A DNA stretch of 64,000 nt from Actinomycetota bacterium (GTDB lineage Bacteria > Actinomycetota > Actinomycetes > Actinomycetales > Dermatophilaceae). The notes under the pieces were generated by a model. It was not told the DNA's origin and ran no database searches. It saw nothing but the letters and a program-made list of their open reading frames with translations. Positions within the stretch are counted from its first letter, which is position 1; each line of letters begins with the position of its first letter. The translations under genes and the position numbers were made by a program. Below are positions 47,965 to 56,980 of this stretch, piece by piece. The stretch lies in NCBI GenBank assembly GCA_020160805.1, contig JAIUPO010000021.1, forward strand, positions 1 to 64,000. The letters run 5' to 3'.

Positions 47965-48036
47965 CGCGAGAACACCCGATCCGTGCATTGACACCCTGTG
48001 CACCGGGTGTCAATGCACGGATCGAGTGTCGATTCG
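47965..48036. repeat. Palindromic repeat, family 2, copy B
   Basis: The left arm reads CGCGAGAACACC, CGATCCGTGCATTGACACCC, the loop TGTGCAC follows, then the reverse arm, with a few end differences. It is exactly 1200 bases from copy A and in the same orientation. An extra half-repeat (GACACCCGATCCG) lies upstream at 47952. Confidence 0.85.
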
Positions 48037-48066
48037 CCGGGCTCAGGGGCTCCGGTGGGCCACTGG

Positions 48067-49731
48067 TCAGCGGGCGGTGGCGCGCTCCATGCCGGTGCGT
48101 ATGCCGTGCAGCCGGTCAGCGGCGCGGGTGCGGGCGGGGGGCAGGTCGACGGCATCGGCGACCGGCTCGATCACCTCGAGATAGATCTTCAGCTTGGGCT
48201 CGGTGCCGGACGGGCGCACGATGATGCGGGAGTCGTCGGCGAGGTAGTAGCGCAGACCCTCGGTCGGCAGCAGGCCGGCCACACCCTGCGCCAGATCGTC
48301 GATCCGCGCGACCGCCACCCCCGCGACCTCGCTCGGCGGCTCGGCCCGCAGGCGAGCCATCAACTCATCGATCCGGGCCAGGTCGGTGACGCGGATGGAG
48401 AAAGCATCGGTCGCATACACGCCGTGCGTGACCGCGAGTTCGTCCAGCACCGACTGGAGGTCGCTGCCCCGGGCCTTGCGGGTGGCGGCGAGTTCGCTCA
48501 GCAGCAGGGCGGCGGACACGCCGTCCTTGTCGCGCACGTGCGCGGAGTCCACGCAATAGCCAAGCGCCTCCTCATAGCCGAACGCGAGGTCGGGGACGCG
48601 GCCGATCCATTTGAAGCCGGTCAGTGTCTCCTCGTGCGCAACGCCAGCAGCCGTGGCCATGGCACCGAGCAAGCGGGAGCTGACGATGGAGTTGGCGAAC
48701 GGCCGCCCGGCCGGGACGCCGCGCGCGAGAATGTGCGCGCCAAGCAGGGCGCCGACCTCGTCGCCGCGCAGCATCCGCCAGCCACCCGGCCCAGCGATGG
48801 CCGCGGCGCACCGGTCGGCGTCGGGGTCGTTGGCGATGACCAAATCCGGGCCGGTCTGCTCGGCCAGGTCCAGCGCGAGGTCCATCGCACCCGGCTCCTC
48901 GGGATTGGGAAAGGTGACGGTCGGGAAGTTCGGGTCCGGATCGGCCTGTGCGGCAACGGAAATCGGTTCGTCGAAGCCTGCTGCAGCGAAGGCTCGACGG
49001 ATCGTCTCGGTGCCCACGCCGTGCATCGCCGTGTGCACGACGACCAGGTCACGAGGTGTGTCGTCGGCCACGACGGTCGTCGCGTCCCGGACGTATGCGT
49101 CGAGCACGTCGTCGCCCAGGATCTCCCACCCGGAGGCCGCACGGGGCACGCCGTCGACGCTGTTCACCGCGTCGATCTGCGCGGCGATGTGCGCATCCAC
49201 CGGCGGGACGATCTGGGAGCCGTCGCCGACATAGACCTTGTAGCCGTTGTCCTGCGGCGGGTTGTGACTCGCCGTCACCATCACTCCCGCGTCCGCCCCG
49301 AGGTGGCGAATGGCGTATGCCAGCACGGGCGTCGGCAGCGGCCGCGGCAGGATCGCGGCCCGGCCGCCGGCGCCGAGGACGACCGCGGCGGTGTCGCGGG
49401 CGAAGACATCGGAGTTGAAGCGGGCGTCATAGCCGATGACGACGAAGGGCTGCTCGGTCAGGGTTTTTAGGTATGCCGTCAGCCCGGCCGCCGCCCGGAT
49501 CACCACGGCGCGGTTCATCCGGTTCGGCCCGGCGCCGAGGGCGCCGCGCAGGCCGGCGGTGCCGAACTCCAGCATTCCGGCAAACCGGTCCGCCAGATCG
49601 GACAGCGCGACGTGATCTCCGCCCTCCGCGGCGGCGATCACCGTCTCCAACTCGGCGCGGGTCGCGGCATCGGGATCATCGCCCGCCCACGCGCGAGCGG
49701 CGGCCAGCAGATCCTCGGGGGCGGACGGCAT
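48067..49731 (-). CDS. Phospho-sugar mutase (PMM/PGM family)
   Basis: The 554-residue alpha-D-phosphohexomutase has the active-site serine in TASHNPPQDNGYKVY near residue 145, the metal-binding NDPDADRCAAAI near residue 305, and the phosphate-binding PSGTEPKLKIYLEV near the C-terminus. It may convert mannose or glucose phosphates. It lies directly downstream of punA, as pmmB lies next to deoD in Mycobacterium tuberculosis, so action on (deoxy)ribose 1-phosphate as a phosphopentomutase is also plausible. The ATG has GAGGAG four bases upstream. It is on the same strand as punA, 95 bases apart. Confidence 0.88.
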   Translation of the reverse strand: MPSAPEDLLAAARAWAGDDPDAATRAELETVIAAAEGGDHVALSDLADRFAGMLEFGTAGLRGALGAGPNRMNRAVVIRAAAGLTAYLKTLTEQPFVVIGYDARFNSDVFARDTAAVVLGAGGRAAILPRPLPTPVLAYAIRHLGADAGVMVTASHNPPQDNGYKVYVGDGSQIVPPVDAHIAAQIDAVNSVDGVPRAASGWEILGDDVLDAYVRDATTVVADDTPRDLVVVHTAMHGVGTETIRRAFAAAGFDEPISVAAQADPDPNFPTVTFPNPEEPGAMDLALDLAEQTGPDLVIANDPDADRCAAAIAGPGGWRMLRGDEVGALLGAHILARGVPAGRPFANSIVSSRLLGAMATAAGVAHEETLTGFKWIGRVPDLAFGYEEALGYCVDSAHVRDKDGVSAALLLSELAATRKARGSDLQSVLDELAVTHGVYATDAFSIRVTDLARIDELMARLRAEPPSEVAGVAVARIDDLAQGVAGLLPTEGLRYYLADDSRIIVRPSGTEPKLKIYLEVIEPVADAVDLPPARTRAADRLHGIRTGMERATAR

Positions 49732-49826
49732 ACGAACTCCTCGGTCCGGCGACGATGCAGGTGCGCCGCACTGTAGCCGTATGCGGAGCGGCGGACGGGA
49801 GAGGCCCCAGGTCGAGGCCCCGGAGA

Positions 49827-50666
49827 TCAGATCTTGGTGACGATTTCGGCGAGCAGGGTGCCGCAGCGGGCGGCGGCGGCCTGGCCGGCCTCGACGACCT
49901 CGGCGTGCGAGAGCGGCACGGGTGAGATGCCGGCGGCCGGGTTGGTCACGAGCGAGATTCCGAGGACTTCCAGGCCTGCCTGGCGCGCGGCGATGGCCTC
50001 CAAGGTGGTTGACATGCCGACGAGGTCGCCCCCGAGGACACCGGCCATCTTCACCTCGGCCGGCGTTTCATAGTGCGGCCCGCGGAACTGGACGTACACG
50101 CCCTCGGGCAGGTCAGCGTCGACCTCGCGGGCGATGGCGCGCAGCCGGGGGGAGTAGAGGTCGGTGAGGTCGACGAAGTTCGCGCCTTCAATGGGGGAGG
50201 CGGCGGTGAGGTTGATGTGGTCGCTGATGAGCACTGCGGTGCCCGGTGCCCACTCCGGCCGCAGGCCCCCGCAGCCATTGGTCAGGACGATCGCCCGGCA
50301 TCCCGCGGCCGCGGCAGTGCGGACCGCGTGGACGACAGCGCGCACCCCGCGGCCCTCGTAGAAATGCGTCCGGGTGCCGAAAACCAGTGCGCGGCCGCCA
50401 GTTTCACCGATCGCGACCGACCGCATCGTGCCCGAGTGGCCGACGACAGCGGCCTTGGCGAAACCCGGAACGTCGGTGTTGTCGATCGTCGCGAGGGTGG
50501 TGCCGATCCGGTCGGCCGTCTCGCCCCAACCGGAGCCGAGGACGAGCGCGATGTCGTGGGTCGGCGCCCCGGACTTCTCGGCGATCACGGCGGCAGCCTG
50601 CGCGGCCACCTCGAAGGGGTCGGCGCCCGCGGCGTCCAGCGGGTTCACGGCAACGATGTCGGTCAC
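49827..50666 (-). CDS. punA: Purine nucleoside phosphorylase
   Basis: About 279 residues of the trimeric PNP family. The phosphate loop LVLGSGWGETADRIGTT and GHSGTMRSVAIGE come first, then TNGCGGLRPEWAPG. The base-binding GMSTTLEAIAARQAGLEVLG and SLVTNPAAG follow. It splits inosine and guanosine nucleosides with phosphate. The GTG at 50666 lies six bases after TACCCT and matches the family N-terminus. It is followed by the phosphosugar mutase and works with adenosine deaminase at 40139. Confidence 0.94.
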   Translation of the reverse strand: MTDIVAVNPLDAAGADPFEVAAQAAAVIAEKSGAPTHDIALVLGSGWGETADRIGTTLATIDNTDVPGFAKAAVVGHSGTMRSVAIGETGGRALVFGTRTHFYEGRGVRAVVHAVRTAAAAGCRAIVLTNGCGGLRPEWAPGTAVLISDHINLTAASPIEGANFVDLTDLYSPRLRAIAREVDADLPEGVYVQFRGPHYETPAEVKMAGVLGGDLVGMSTTLEAIAARQAGLEVLGISLVTNPAAGISPVPLSHAEVVEAGQAAAARCGTLLAEIVTKI

Positions 50667-50672
50667 CGACGT

Positions 50673-50678
50673 AGGGTA
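50673..50678 (-). promoter_or_regulatory. -10 box of a leaderless promoter, punA
   Basis: Minus-strand TACCCT, six bases before the punA GTG at 50666. No ribosome site is seen. Confidence 0.6.
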
Positions 50679-50767
50679 GCCGGGCGCGGCGCGTGCGCCC
50701 ACCTCCGGCTTGCTGGACGATGGAGCCGACGATGCGCAGCAGGCCATAGGTGAAGGGTGAAGACCAC

Positions 50768-52186
50768 ATGAACGGGCGCAGTCACGTCGTGATCGTCGGG
50801 GGCGGACCCGGCGGGTATGAAGCCGCGCTAGTCGCCGCTCACCTCGGGGCTTCGGTGACGCTGATCGAGAAAGATGGGCTCGGCGGCGCGGCCGTGTTGA
50901 CCGACTGCGTGCCGAGCAAGACGCTCATCGCGACCGCGGACTATATGTCGATGGTCGACGTGGCCGTGACGCTCGGGGTGCATCTGACCGATCACGAAGG
51001 CGATGAGTTGAGCAGCTCCCAGGCCCGGCTCACCGAGGTCAACGCCCGTGTCCTCGACCTCGCCGCGGCTCAGAGCACGGATATCGTCGGGCGCCTTCAC
51101 GAGGTGGGTGTCGAGATTGTCGAAGGCCGTGCTCGACTCCTCGACTCGAGCACCGTCCGGTCCGAAAGTGATTCCGGCACAAGGGATCACGCGGCGGACG
51201 TCATACTCATCGCGACGGGGGCGACGCCGCGAGTGATGACCAGCGCCCAACCCGACGGCGAACGCATCCTGACGTGGCAACAGATCTACGCCATGGACTC
51301 CCTGCCCGAGCACCTCATCGTCGTCGGGTCCGGTGTCACGGGCGCCGAGCTCGCTCAGGCGTACCTCGGCCTGGGTGCCAAGGTCACCTTGGTGAGCAGC
51401 CGGGACCGGGTCCTCCCCGGAGAGGACGCCGATGCCGCCACCGTCATCGAGGAGGTCTTCACCAAGCGCGGTATGACGGTCTTGTCGCGCTCGCGCATGC
51501 AGGCCGTCGAGGTGGTGCGGGACGCGGCCGGGGCCGCGACCGGAGTCGCGGTGACTTTGGAGGACGGCCGCGTGGTCGAGGGCTCGCACGCCCTCTTGGC
51601 CGTCGGGTCCGTGGCCCAGACGCGGGACATGGGTCTGGAGGAGGCGGGCGTCGCGCTGCGCGAGAGCGGCCATATCGCCGTGGACCGGGTCTCCCGCACG
51701 TCCGTGCGGGGGGTGTATGCCGCGGGCGACTGCACCGGGGTGCTGCCGCTGGCCTCGGTGGCAGCCATGCAGGGCCGGATCGCGATGGCCCACGCGCTCG
51801 GCGACGCCGTGGCGCCGCTGAACCTCGATGTCGTCTCGGCCAATATCTTCACCGATCCTGAGATCGCCACAGTTGGCCTTTCGGAGAAGGATATTGCCGC
51901 CAAGGGGCTCGAGGTCGAGACCGTCATGCTGCCCCTATCGCGCAATCCGCGGGCCAAGATGCAAGGCATCACCGACGGCTTCGTCAAGCTCTTCGCCGCC
52001 CCCGGGTCCGGGACGGTGCTCGGGGGAGTCGTCGTGGCACCGCGGGCGAGCGAGCTGATCTTCCCGGTGACCCTCGCCGTCGCCAACCGGCTCAATGTCG
52101 ACCAACTCGCGAGCACCTTCACGGTCTATCCGAGCCTGACCGGTTCGATCGCCGAGGCGGCGCGCCGGCTGCACGCGACCAGCTGA
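50768..52186 (+). CDS. lpdA: LpdA-like NAD(P)H:quinone reductase flavoprotein
   Basis: About 472 residues of the pyridine nucleotide-disulfide oxidoreductase family. FAD binding is seen in VVIVGGGPGGYEAALVAAHLG and NAD(P) binding in LIVVGSGVTGAELAQAYLGL. The disulfide motif has only one of its two cysteines (GGAAVLTDCVPSK, Cys near residue 47). The C-terminal catalytic His of true lipoamide dehydrogenases is absent (YPSLTGSIAEAARRL). Both changes match M. tuberculosis LpdA, which reduces quinones. The ATG at 50768 is preferred, and a GTG at 50750 would add six residues. Its neighbours punA and the phosphomutase match the Mycobacterium layout. Confidence 0.87.
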   Translation: MNGRSHVVIVGGGPGGYEAALVAAHLGASVTLIEKDGLGGAAVLTDCVPSKTLIATADYMSMVDVAVTLGVHLTDHEGDELSSSQARLTEVNARVLDLAAAQSTDIVGRLHEVGVEIVEGRARLLDSSTVRSESDSGTRDHAADVILIATGATPRVMTSAQPDGERILTWQQIYAMDSLPEHLIVVGSGVTGAELAQAYLGLGAKVTLVSSRDRVLPGEDADAATVIEEVFTKRGMTVLSRSRMQAVEVVRDAAGAATGVAVTLEDGRVVEGSHALLAVGSVAQTRDMGLEEAGVALRESGHIAVDRVSRTSVRGVYAAGDCTGVLPLASVAAMQGRIAMAHALGDAVAPLNLDVVSANIFTDPEIATVGLSEKDIAAKGLEVETVMLPLSRNPRAKMQGITDGFVKLFAAPGSGTVLGGVVVAPRASELIFPVTLAVANRLNVDQLASTFTVYPSLTGSIAEAARRLHATS

Positions 52187-52193
52187 CCTCGAG

Positions 52194-52682
52194 GTGTCAC
52201 AGCAGCCGTCCGGCGGGACAATCACCGGCCCAGGCGGGCGGATCGCCGTGGTCGCGGCCGCGCTCCTGGACGATCTCTCGCGCCCTCGGACGCTGCTCAC
52301 GGCGCAGCGCACCGAGCCGCCGCGGCTGGCCGGCGGTTGGGAGTTGCCGGGGGGCAAGGTCGACCCGGGTGAGGACCTAATGACGGCGCTGGCACGGGAG
52401 ATCCGTGAGGAACTCGGCGTGGAAATCACTGTGGGACAGCATATTCCGGGACCGCTAGAGGGCTGGTGGCCACTCGGGGCGAGCTATGCGTTGGCGGTGT
52501 GGACCGCGGGGGTGAGGGACGGCATACCCCAGCCGCTGGAGGATCACGCGCAGGTGCGGTGGCTCACGCGCGCCGACCTGTGGTCGGTGGCATGGCTGGG
52601 CTCCAATGTCCCGATCATCGAGGCCATTGCGGCCACAGTGTGGAACCGGCCCGCGTCGGGTCGGCCGGCGCGGACACAATGA
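52194..52682 (+). CDS. Nudix hydrolase, MutT-like
   Basis: The 162-residue protein carries a complete Nudix box, GGKVDPGEDLMTALAREI then REELGV, near residues 60-84. WELPGG just before it is typical of MutT-like oxidised-nucleotide hydrolases. It may clean 8-oxo-dGTP or other nucleoside diphosphate derivatives. The GTG start lies seven bases after the LpdA-like stop. The Pro/Arg-rich C-terminus is short. An in-frame ATA codon in the GGCATACC context lies at 52524. The substrate cannot be determined here. Confidence 0.88.
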   Translation: MSQQPSGGTITGPGGRIAVVAAALLDDLSRPRTLLTAQRTEPPRLAGGWELPGGKVDPGEDLMTALAREIREELGVEITVGQHIPGPLEGWWPLGASYALAVWTAGVRDGIPQPLEDHAQVRWLTRADLWSVAWLGSNVPIIEAIAATVWNRPASGRPARTQ

Positions 52683-52720
52683 CGCGGTCGGTGTCCTCGT
52701 CGTCGAAGGAGCGTTGAAGC

Positions 52721-53668
52721 GTGCCCGTCACGATCCCGAGTGCCCTCCCGGCCCGGCGCATCCTCGAAGGCGAGAACGTCTTCGTGATGACGCAGGGCCG
52801 CGCCGGGCATCAGGACATCCGGCCGCTGCACATCGCCATCGTCAATCTGATGCCGACCAAGATGGCGACCGAAACGCAATTGCTCCGACTCCTCGGCAAC
52901 ACCCCGCTGCAACTCGAGATCACCCTGATCCGGATGGCGAGCCACGACCCGCGCAACACCGCCCAGGCGCACATGGATGCCTTCTACACCACCTTCGACG
53001 AGGCGCGCGAGCGCAAGTTCGACGGCTTGATCGTCACCGGCGCGCCCATCGAGACGCTGCCCTTCGAGGCGGTCGACTACTGGCCGGAGTTGTGCACGGT
53101 CCTGGACTGGAGCCGCGATCACGTCTTCTCCACGATGCACGTCTGCTGGGGAGCGCAGGCCGGTCTCTATCACCACTACGGCATCGAGAAGTTTCCGTTG
53201 GCGGAGAAGATGTTCGGCGTCTTCCCGCACCGGGTTCTCGACCCGCGCAACCGGGTGCTCAGCGGATTCGATGAGATCTTCCCGGCCCCGCATTCGCGGC
53301 ATACCGAAACCCGCGCAGCGGATATCGAGGCCACCGAGGGCCTGGAGTTGCTGGCGGTGAGCGAGGAGGCCGGGGTCTACCTCGCGGCGAGCACCGACGG
53401 TCGGCAGCTCTATGTCACCGGTCACCCCGAATACGAGCGCGACACCCTCAAGCTGGAGTATGACCGCGACATCTCGCGGGGCCTGGACGCCACCGTCCCG
53501 CGCCACTATTACCCCGGCGACGACCCGAGCCAGCCGCCCATGGTGACCTGGCGCAGCCACGCCTACCTGCTCTATGCCAACTGGCTGAATTACTGCGTGT
53601 ATCAAGGCACGCCATACGACCTCGGCGCCATCGGCCCGCAGATCACGCCCACCGCCGACGAGGACTGA
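52721..53668 (+). CDS. metA: Homoserine O-acetyltransferase (MetA family)
   Basis: The 315-residue MetA-family enzyme has catalytic Cys142 in MHVCWGAQAGLYHHYG and the His/Glu pair in TGHPEYERD. Residue 111 is Glu (TGAPIETLPFEAVDYW). In this family Glu at 111 goes with acetyl-CoA and Gly with succinyl-CoA, so acetyl transfer is predicted despite the historic name. It is the first committed step of methionine synthesis. GTG has GAAGGAG nine bases upstream, and a possible -10 CACAAT lies at 52675-52680. Many actinobacteria use MetX instead. No SAM riboswitch is seen in the short leader. Confidence 0.92.
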   Translation: MPVTIPSALPARRILEGENVFVMTQGRAGHQDIRPLHIAIVNLMPTKMATETQLLRLLGNTPLQLEITLIRMASHDPRNTAQAHMDAFYTTFDEARERKFDGLIVTGAPIETLPFEAVDYWPELCTVLDWSRDHVFSTMHVCWGAQAGLYHHYGIEKFPLAEKMFGVFPHRVLDPRNRVLSGFDEIFPAPHSRHTETRAADIEATEGLELLAVSEEAGVYLAASTDGRQLYVTGHPEYERDTLKLEYDRDISRGLDATVPRHYYPGDDPSQPPMVTWRSHAYLLYANWLNYCVYQGTPYDLGAIGPQITPTADED

Positions 53669-53713
53669 CGCCGGCGACAAGGCGGCGGTTCACGGGCATA
53701 CCCCTGGGCCTGA

Positions 53714-53719
53714 GACAAT
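53714..53719 (+). promoter_or_regulatory. -10 box of a leaderless promoter, typA
   Basis: GACAAT followed by six bases and the typA ATG at 53726. No ribosome-binding site is visible. Confidence 0.5.
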
Positions 53720-53725
53720 TGCTCA

Positions 53726-55621
53726 ATGCCTCAGCAGTCCCGCAGCGACATCCGTAATGTCGCCATCGTTGCCCACGTCGACCACGGCAAGACCACTTTG
53801 GTGGACAAGATGCTCTGGCAGGCGGGTGCTTTTGGTGCGCACCAGCATGTCGACGAACGCGCGATGGACTCCGGTGACCTGGAGCGCGAGAAGGGCATCA
53901 CGATCCTCGCCAAGAACACCGCCGTCCGCTATGCCGGCAAGGCCGCGGCCGATCTGGGCCACCCCGATGGCGTGACGATCAACATCATCGACACCCCCGG
54001 GCACGCTGACTTCGGTGGCGAGGTCGAGCGCGGTCTGTCGATGGTCGATGGTGTCGTGCTGCTCGTCGACGCCTCCGAGGGGCCGCTCCCGCAGACCCGT
54101 TTCGTGCTGCGCAAGGCGCTGGCCGCGCACATGCCGGTCGTCTTGTGCATCAACAAGGTCGACCGGCCGGACGCCCGCATCGGTGAGGTCGTCGACGAGG
54201 TCTACGAACTCTTCATGGACCTGATGGAGGACGGCGGCAACACCGAGGAGGTTCTCGACTTCCCGATCGTGTATGCCTCGGCCAAGGCCGGGCGAGCCTC
54301 GATGACCCGTCCCGCAGACGGCGATCTGCCGGACTCCGAGGACCTCGAGGCGCTCTTCAAGGTGATCTTCGAAACGATCCCCGCGCCGACCTATGACGAC
54401 GAGGCGCCGCTGCAGGCCCATGTCACCAACCTCGACGCCTCGAACTTCCTGGGCCGCCTCGCCCTGCTGCGCGTGCACAACGGGCAGATCCGCAAGGGCC
54501 AGCAGGTGGCGTGGTGCCGCGGCGACGGCACGGTCAAGCAGGTCAAGATCACCGAACTGCTGATGACCGAAGCCCTGGAGCGCAAGCCAGTCGAGTCCGC
54601 AGGCCCGGGCGACATCATCGCCATTGCCGGCATCCCCGACATCATGATCGGCGAGACCCTGGCGGACCTGGACGACCCGCGCCCGCTGCCGCTCATCACG
54701 GTCGACGAGCCGGCCATCTCCATGACGATCGGGATCAACACCAGCCCGCTCGCGGGCCGCGTGCGCGGCGCCAAGCTGACCGCCCGCCTGGTCAAGGACC
54801 GCCTCGACCGCGAACTGATCGGCAATGTGTCCCTGCGCATCCTCGGCACCGACCGCCCCGACGCGTGGGAGGTCCAAGGCCGAGGTGAGCTCGCGCTCGC
54901 GATCCTCGTGGAGCAGATGCGGCGCGAAGGCTATGAACTGACCGTTGGCAAGCCGCAGGTCGTCACCAAGGACATCGACGGCAAGGTCCACGAGCCGATG
55001 GAGCACCTGACCATCGATGCGCCGGAGGAATTCCTCGGAACCATCACCCAGGTCCTCGCGCAGCGCAAGGGCCGGATGACCCAGATGACCAATCACGGCA
55101 CCGGCTGGGTGCGGATGGAGTTCGTCGTCCCCTCCCGCGGACTGATCGGCTTCCGCACCGAATTCCTCACCGAAACCCGCGGCACCGGCATCGCCAACCA
55201 CGTCTTCCACGGCTACGAGCCGTGGGCCGGCACCATCACCACCCGCACCAGCGGCTCGCTGGTGGCCGACCGGATGGGGGTCGTCACGGCATACGCCATG
55301 GTCAACCTGCAGGAGCGCGGCACCCTCTTCGTCGAGCCGACGACCGAGGTCTATGAGGGCATGATCGTCGGCGAGAACTCGCGCGCCGATGACATGGACG
55401 TCAACATCACCAAGGAAAAGAAGCTCACGAACGTCCGAGCGAGCAGCGCGGACAACTTCGAGAAGATCTTCCCGCCGCGCAAGCTGTCCTTGGAGCAGAG
55501 CCTGGAGTTCTGCCGCGAGGATGAGTGCGTCGAGGTCACCCCGGAAGCCGTGCGCATCCGCAAGGTCGAGCTGGATCAGAACCTGCGGGCTCGGTCGGCC
55601 TCGAGGGCCAAGAACTCCTGA
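53726..55621 (+). CDS. typA: Ribosome-binding GTPase TypA/BipA
   Basis: The 631-residue translational GTPase has G1 [15 protein letters not shown] near residue 15, G3 [14 protein letters not shown] near residue 85 and G4 NKVDRPDAR near residue 140. The EF-G-like domains III and V and the TypA-specific C-terminal domain follow. It binds ribosomes and aids assembly and stress adaptation. It begins the group typA, mshB, flavin reductase, VanW, which are tightly packed with overlapping or near-abutting ends. The 3' end is followed four bases later by mshB. Confidence 0.96.
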   Translation: MPQQSRSDIRNVAIVAHVDHGKTTLVDKMLWQAGAFGAHQHVDERAMDSGDLEREKGITILAKNTAVRYAGKAAADLGHPDGVTINIIDTPGHADFGGEVERGLSMVDGVVLLVDASEGPLPQTRFVLRKALAAHMPVVLCINKVDRPDARIGEVVDEVYELFMDLMEDGGNTEEVLDFPIVYASAKAGRASMTRPADGDLPDSEDLEALFKVIFETIPAPTYDDEAPLQAHVTNLDASNFLGRLALLRVHNGQIRKGQQVAWCRGDGTVKQVKITELLMTEALERKPVESAGPGDIIAIAGIPDIMIGETLADLDDPRPLPLITVDEPAISMTIGINTSPLAGRVRGAKLTARLVKDRLDRELIGNVSLRILGTDRPDAWEVQGRGELALAILVEQMRREGYELTVGKPQVVTKDIDGKVHEPMEHLTIDAPEEFLGTITQVLAQRKGRMTQMTNHGTGWVRMEFVVPSRGLIGFRTEFLTETRGTGIANHVFHGYEPWAGTITTRTSGSLVADRMGVVTAYAMVNLQERGTLFVEPTTEVYEGMIVGENSRADDMDVNITKEKKLTNVRASSADNFEKIFPPRKLSLEQSLEFCREDECVEVTPEAVRIRKVELDQNLRARSASRAKNS

Positions 55622-55625
55622 GCCC

Positions 55626-56483
55626 ATGCGCCTGCTGTTCGTCCACGCCCACCCCGACGACGAGTCGATCGCGACCGGTGTCGCGATCGGGGCGTATGCC
55701 GCGGCCGGGCATGATGTGCACGTCCTGACGTGCACGCTGGGCGAACAGGGCGAGGTCATTCCGGCGGGCCTGCAGCATCTCGACGCCGATCATGAGGACG
55801 CGCTCGGCCCTTATCGGCTGGGGGAGTGGCAGGCGGCGCTCGCGGCGCTCGGCGCGACCGGGCACCTGCTGTGCTTCGATGAGTCGGGGGCCACGGCATA
55901 CCGCGACTCCGGCATGGCCGGCAGCCCGAGCGCGGCGCGACCGGATGCCTTCGTCAACGCCGACGCGGGCGCGGCAATTGCGTTGGCGCGCAAGGTGATC
56001 GAGCAGGTCCGGCCTGATGTCGTCATCACCTATGAGAACCAGGGGGGCTACGCCCACCCGGATCACATCCAGGCGCACCGCATCGCCTGCGCCGCCGTCG
56101 CAACCTTCGCTACCCCGCCCAGGATGTATGCCGTCCTGACCCCGCGATCGTGGGTCGCCCAGGATCGCGCGTGGCTGGCGGCGGAGGTGTCCGCGCCGGG
56201 GGTGACGATCCCGGCGGCTGACGATCCGGTGATCCCGTCGGTTGTCGACGATGCGCTCGTGCCGTATGCCGTCTCGGACAGCGAGGGTGCGCGGCGGCAG
56301 GTTGCCGCCATGCGGGCGCACGCAACGCAGATCACGGTCCACGGCGCGTGGTTCACCTTGTCCAATGACATCGCCGCCCGGTTGAGCGGGCGCGAAGGCT
56401 ATGCGCCGCTCGACCCGATGACCGGGCTGCTGCGCAGCGGCGAGCCCGTCGCGGAGGCGGGCGCGCGGGGATGGCCGGTGTGA
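55626..56483 (+). CDS. mshB: Mycothiol biosynthesis deacetylase MshB
   Basis: About 285 residues of the PIG-L/LmbE deacetylase family. The zinc site is HAHPDDESIATG near residue 7 and GGYAHPDHIQAHRIA near residue 140. The early VLTCTLGEQGEVIPAGLQHL and the YRDSGMAG segment match MshB rather than the related amidase Mca. It removes the acetyl group from GlcNAc-inositol, the second step to mycothiol, the thiol buffer of actinobacteria. The ATG lies four bases after typA, and the stop overlaps the flavin reductase start. Confidence 0.88.
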   Translation: MRLLFVHAHPDDESIATGVAIGAYAAAGHDVHVLTCTLGEQGEVIPAGLQHLDADHEDALGPYRLGEWQAALAALGATGHLLCFDESGATAYRDSGMAGSPSAARPDAFVNADAGAAIALARKVIEQVRPDVVITYENQGGYAHPDHIQAHRIACAAVATFATPPRMYAVLTPRSWVAQDRAWLAAEVSAPGVTIPAADDPVIPSVVDDALVPYAVSDSEGARRQVAAMRAHATQITVHGAWFTLSNDIAARLSGREGYAPLDPMTGLLRSGEPVAEAGARGWPV

Positions 56484-56980
56484 CGGCATACGACGGGGAA
56501 CGGCCCAGCCCGCAGTTCCGGGCCGCGATGTCTCGGCTCGCGAGCGGAGTGGTCGCGCTGACCACGCGCAGCGGCAACCACGACTACGCCATGACCGCGA
56601 CGGCCATCGCTTCGGTGTCGCTGGAGCCGCCCCTGCTGCTGGTGTGCGTGGAGTCGTCCGCGCGTTTCCACGAGGCGGTTGTCGACTCGGGGGCCTTCGT
56701 CGTCTCGCTGCTGAGCCGGGAGCAACGACGGGCTGCGGAGTGGCTCGCGACGCCGGGCAGGCCGCTGATCGGCCAGTTCGACCAGATTCCGCATACCCGG
56801 AGCGAGGCGGGGATTGTTCTGCTGACGGGGTCCTTGGCTACCCTGGAGTGTCGGGTGCATGCCGTCCACGGGGCCGGAGATCACTCGATTGTCGTCGGCG
56901 AAGTGGTGCAGACCGCCCTCGCCGAACGGCCGGGCGACGCGCTCGTCCACTACCGCAGCCGTTACGGGAGCCTTTCATGA
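56480..56980 (+). CDS. Flavin reductase family protein
   Basis: About 166 residues with the flavin-reductase-like domain: FRAAMSRLASGVVALTTRSG at the start, MTATAIASVSLEPPLLLVCV, and a C-terminal VVGEVVQTALAE then LVHYRSRYGSL. Members bind FMN and reduce flavin with NAD(P)H for partner monooxygenases, or bind haem-like ligands. The GTG at 56480 is preferred because it overlaps the mshB stop as GTGA and has GGGGA upstream. An ATG at 56471 would add three residues. The stop overlaps the VanW gene start as ATGA. No monooxygenase partner is adjacent. Confidence 0.85.
   Translation: MTAYDGERPSPQFRAAMSRLASGVVALTTRSGNHDYAMTATAIASVSLEPPLLLVCVESSARFHEAVVDSGAFVVSLLSREQRRAAEWLATPGRPLIGQFDQIPHTRSEAGIVLLTGSLATLECRVHAVHGAGDHSIVVGEVVQTALAERPGDALVHYRSRYGSLS

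Noticed and set aside
46765-48036. CRISPR array from the repeated palindromes
   Set aside because: Only two repeats 1200 bases apart with a gene between, not short regular spacers.
52683-52720. SAM riboswitch before metA
   Set aside because: The space before the start codon is too short and no riboswitch core is present.
53723-55759. A 678-residue minus-strand open frame over typA
   Set aside because: It mirrors typA codons and has no recognisable domain. typA on the plus strand is clear.
55626-56483. Mca (mycothiol conjugate amidase) instead of MshB
   Set aside because: The TCTLGEQGEV and YRDSGMAG segments and shorter length fit MshB better.
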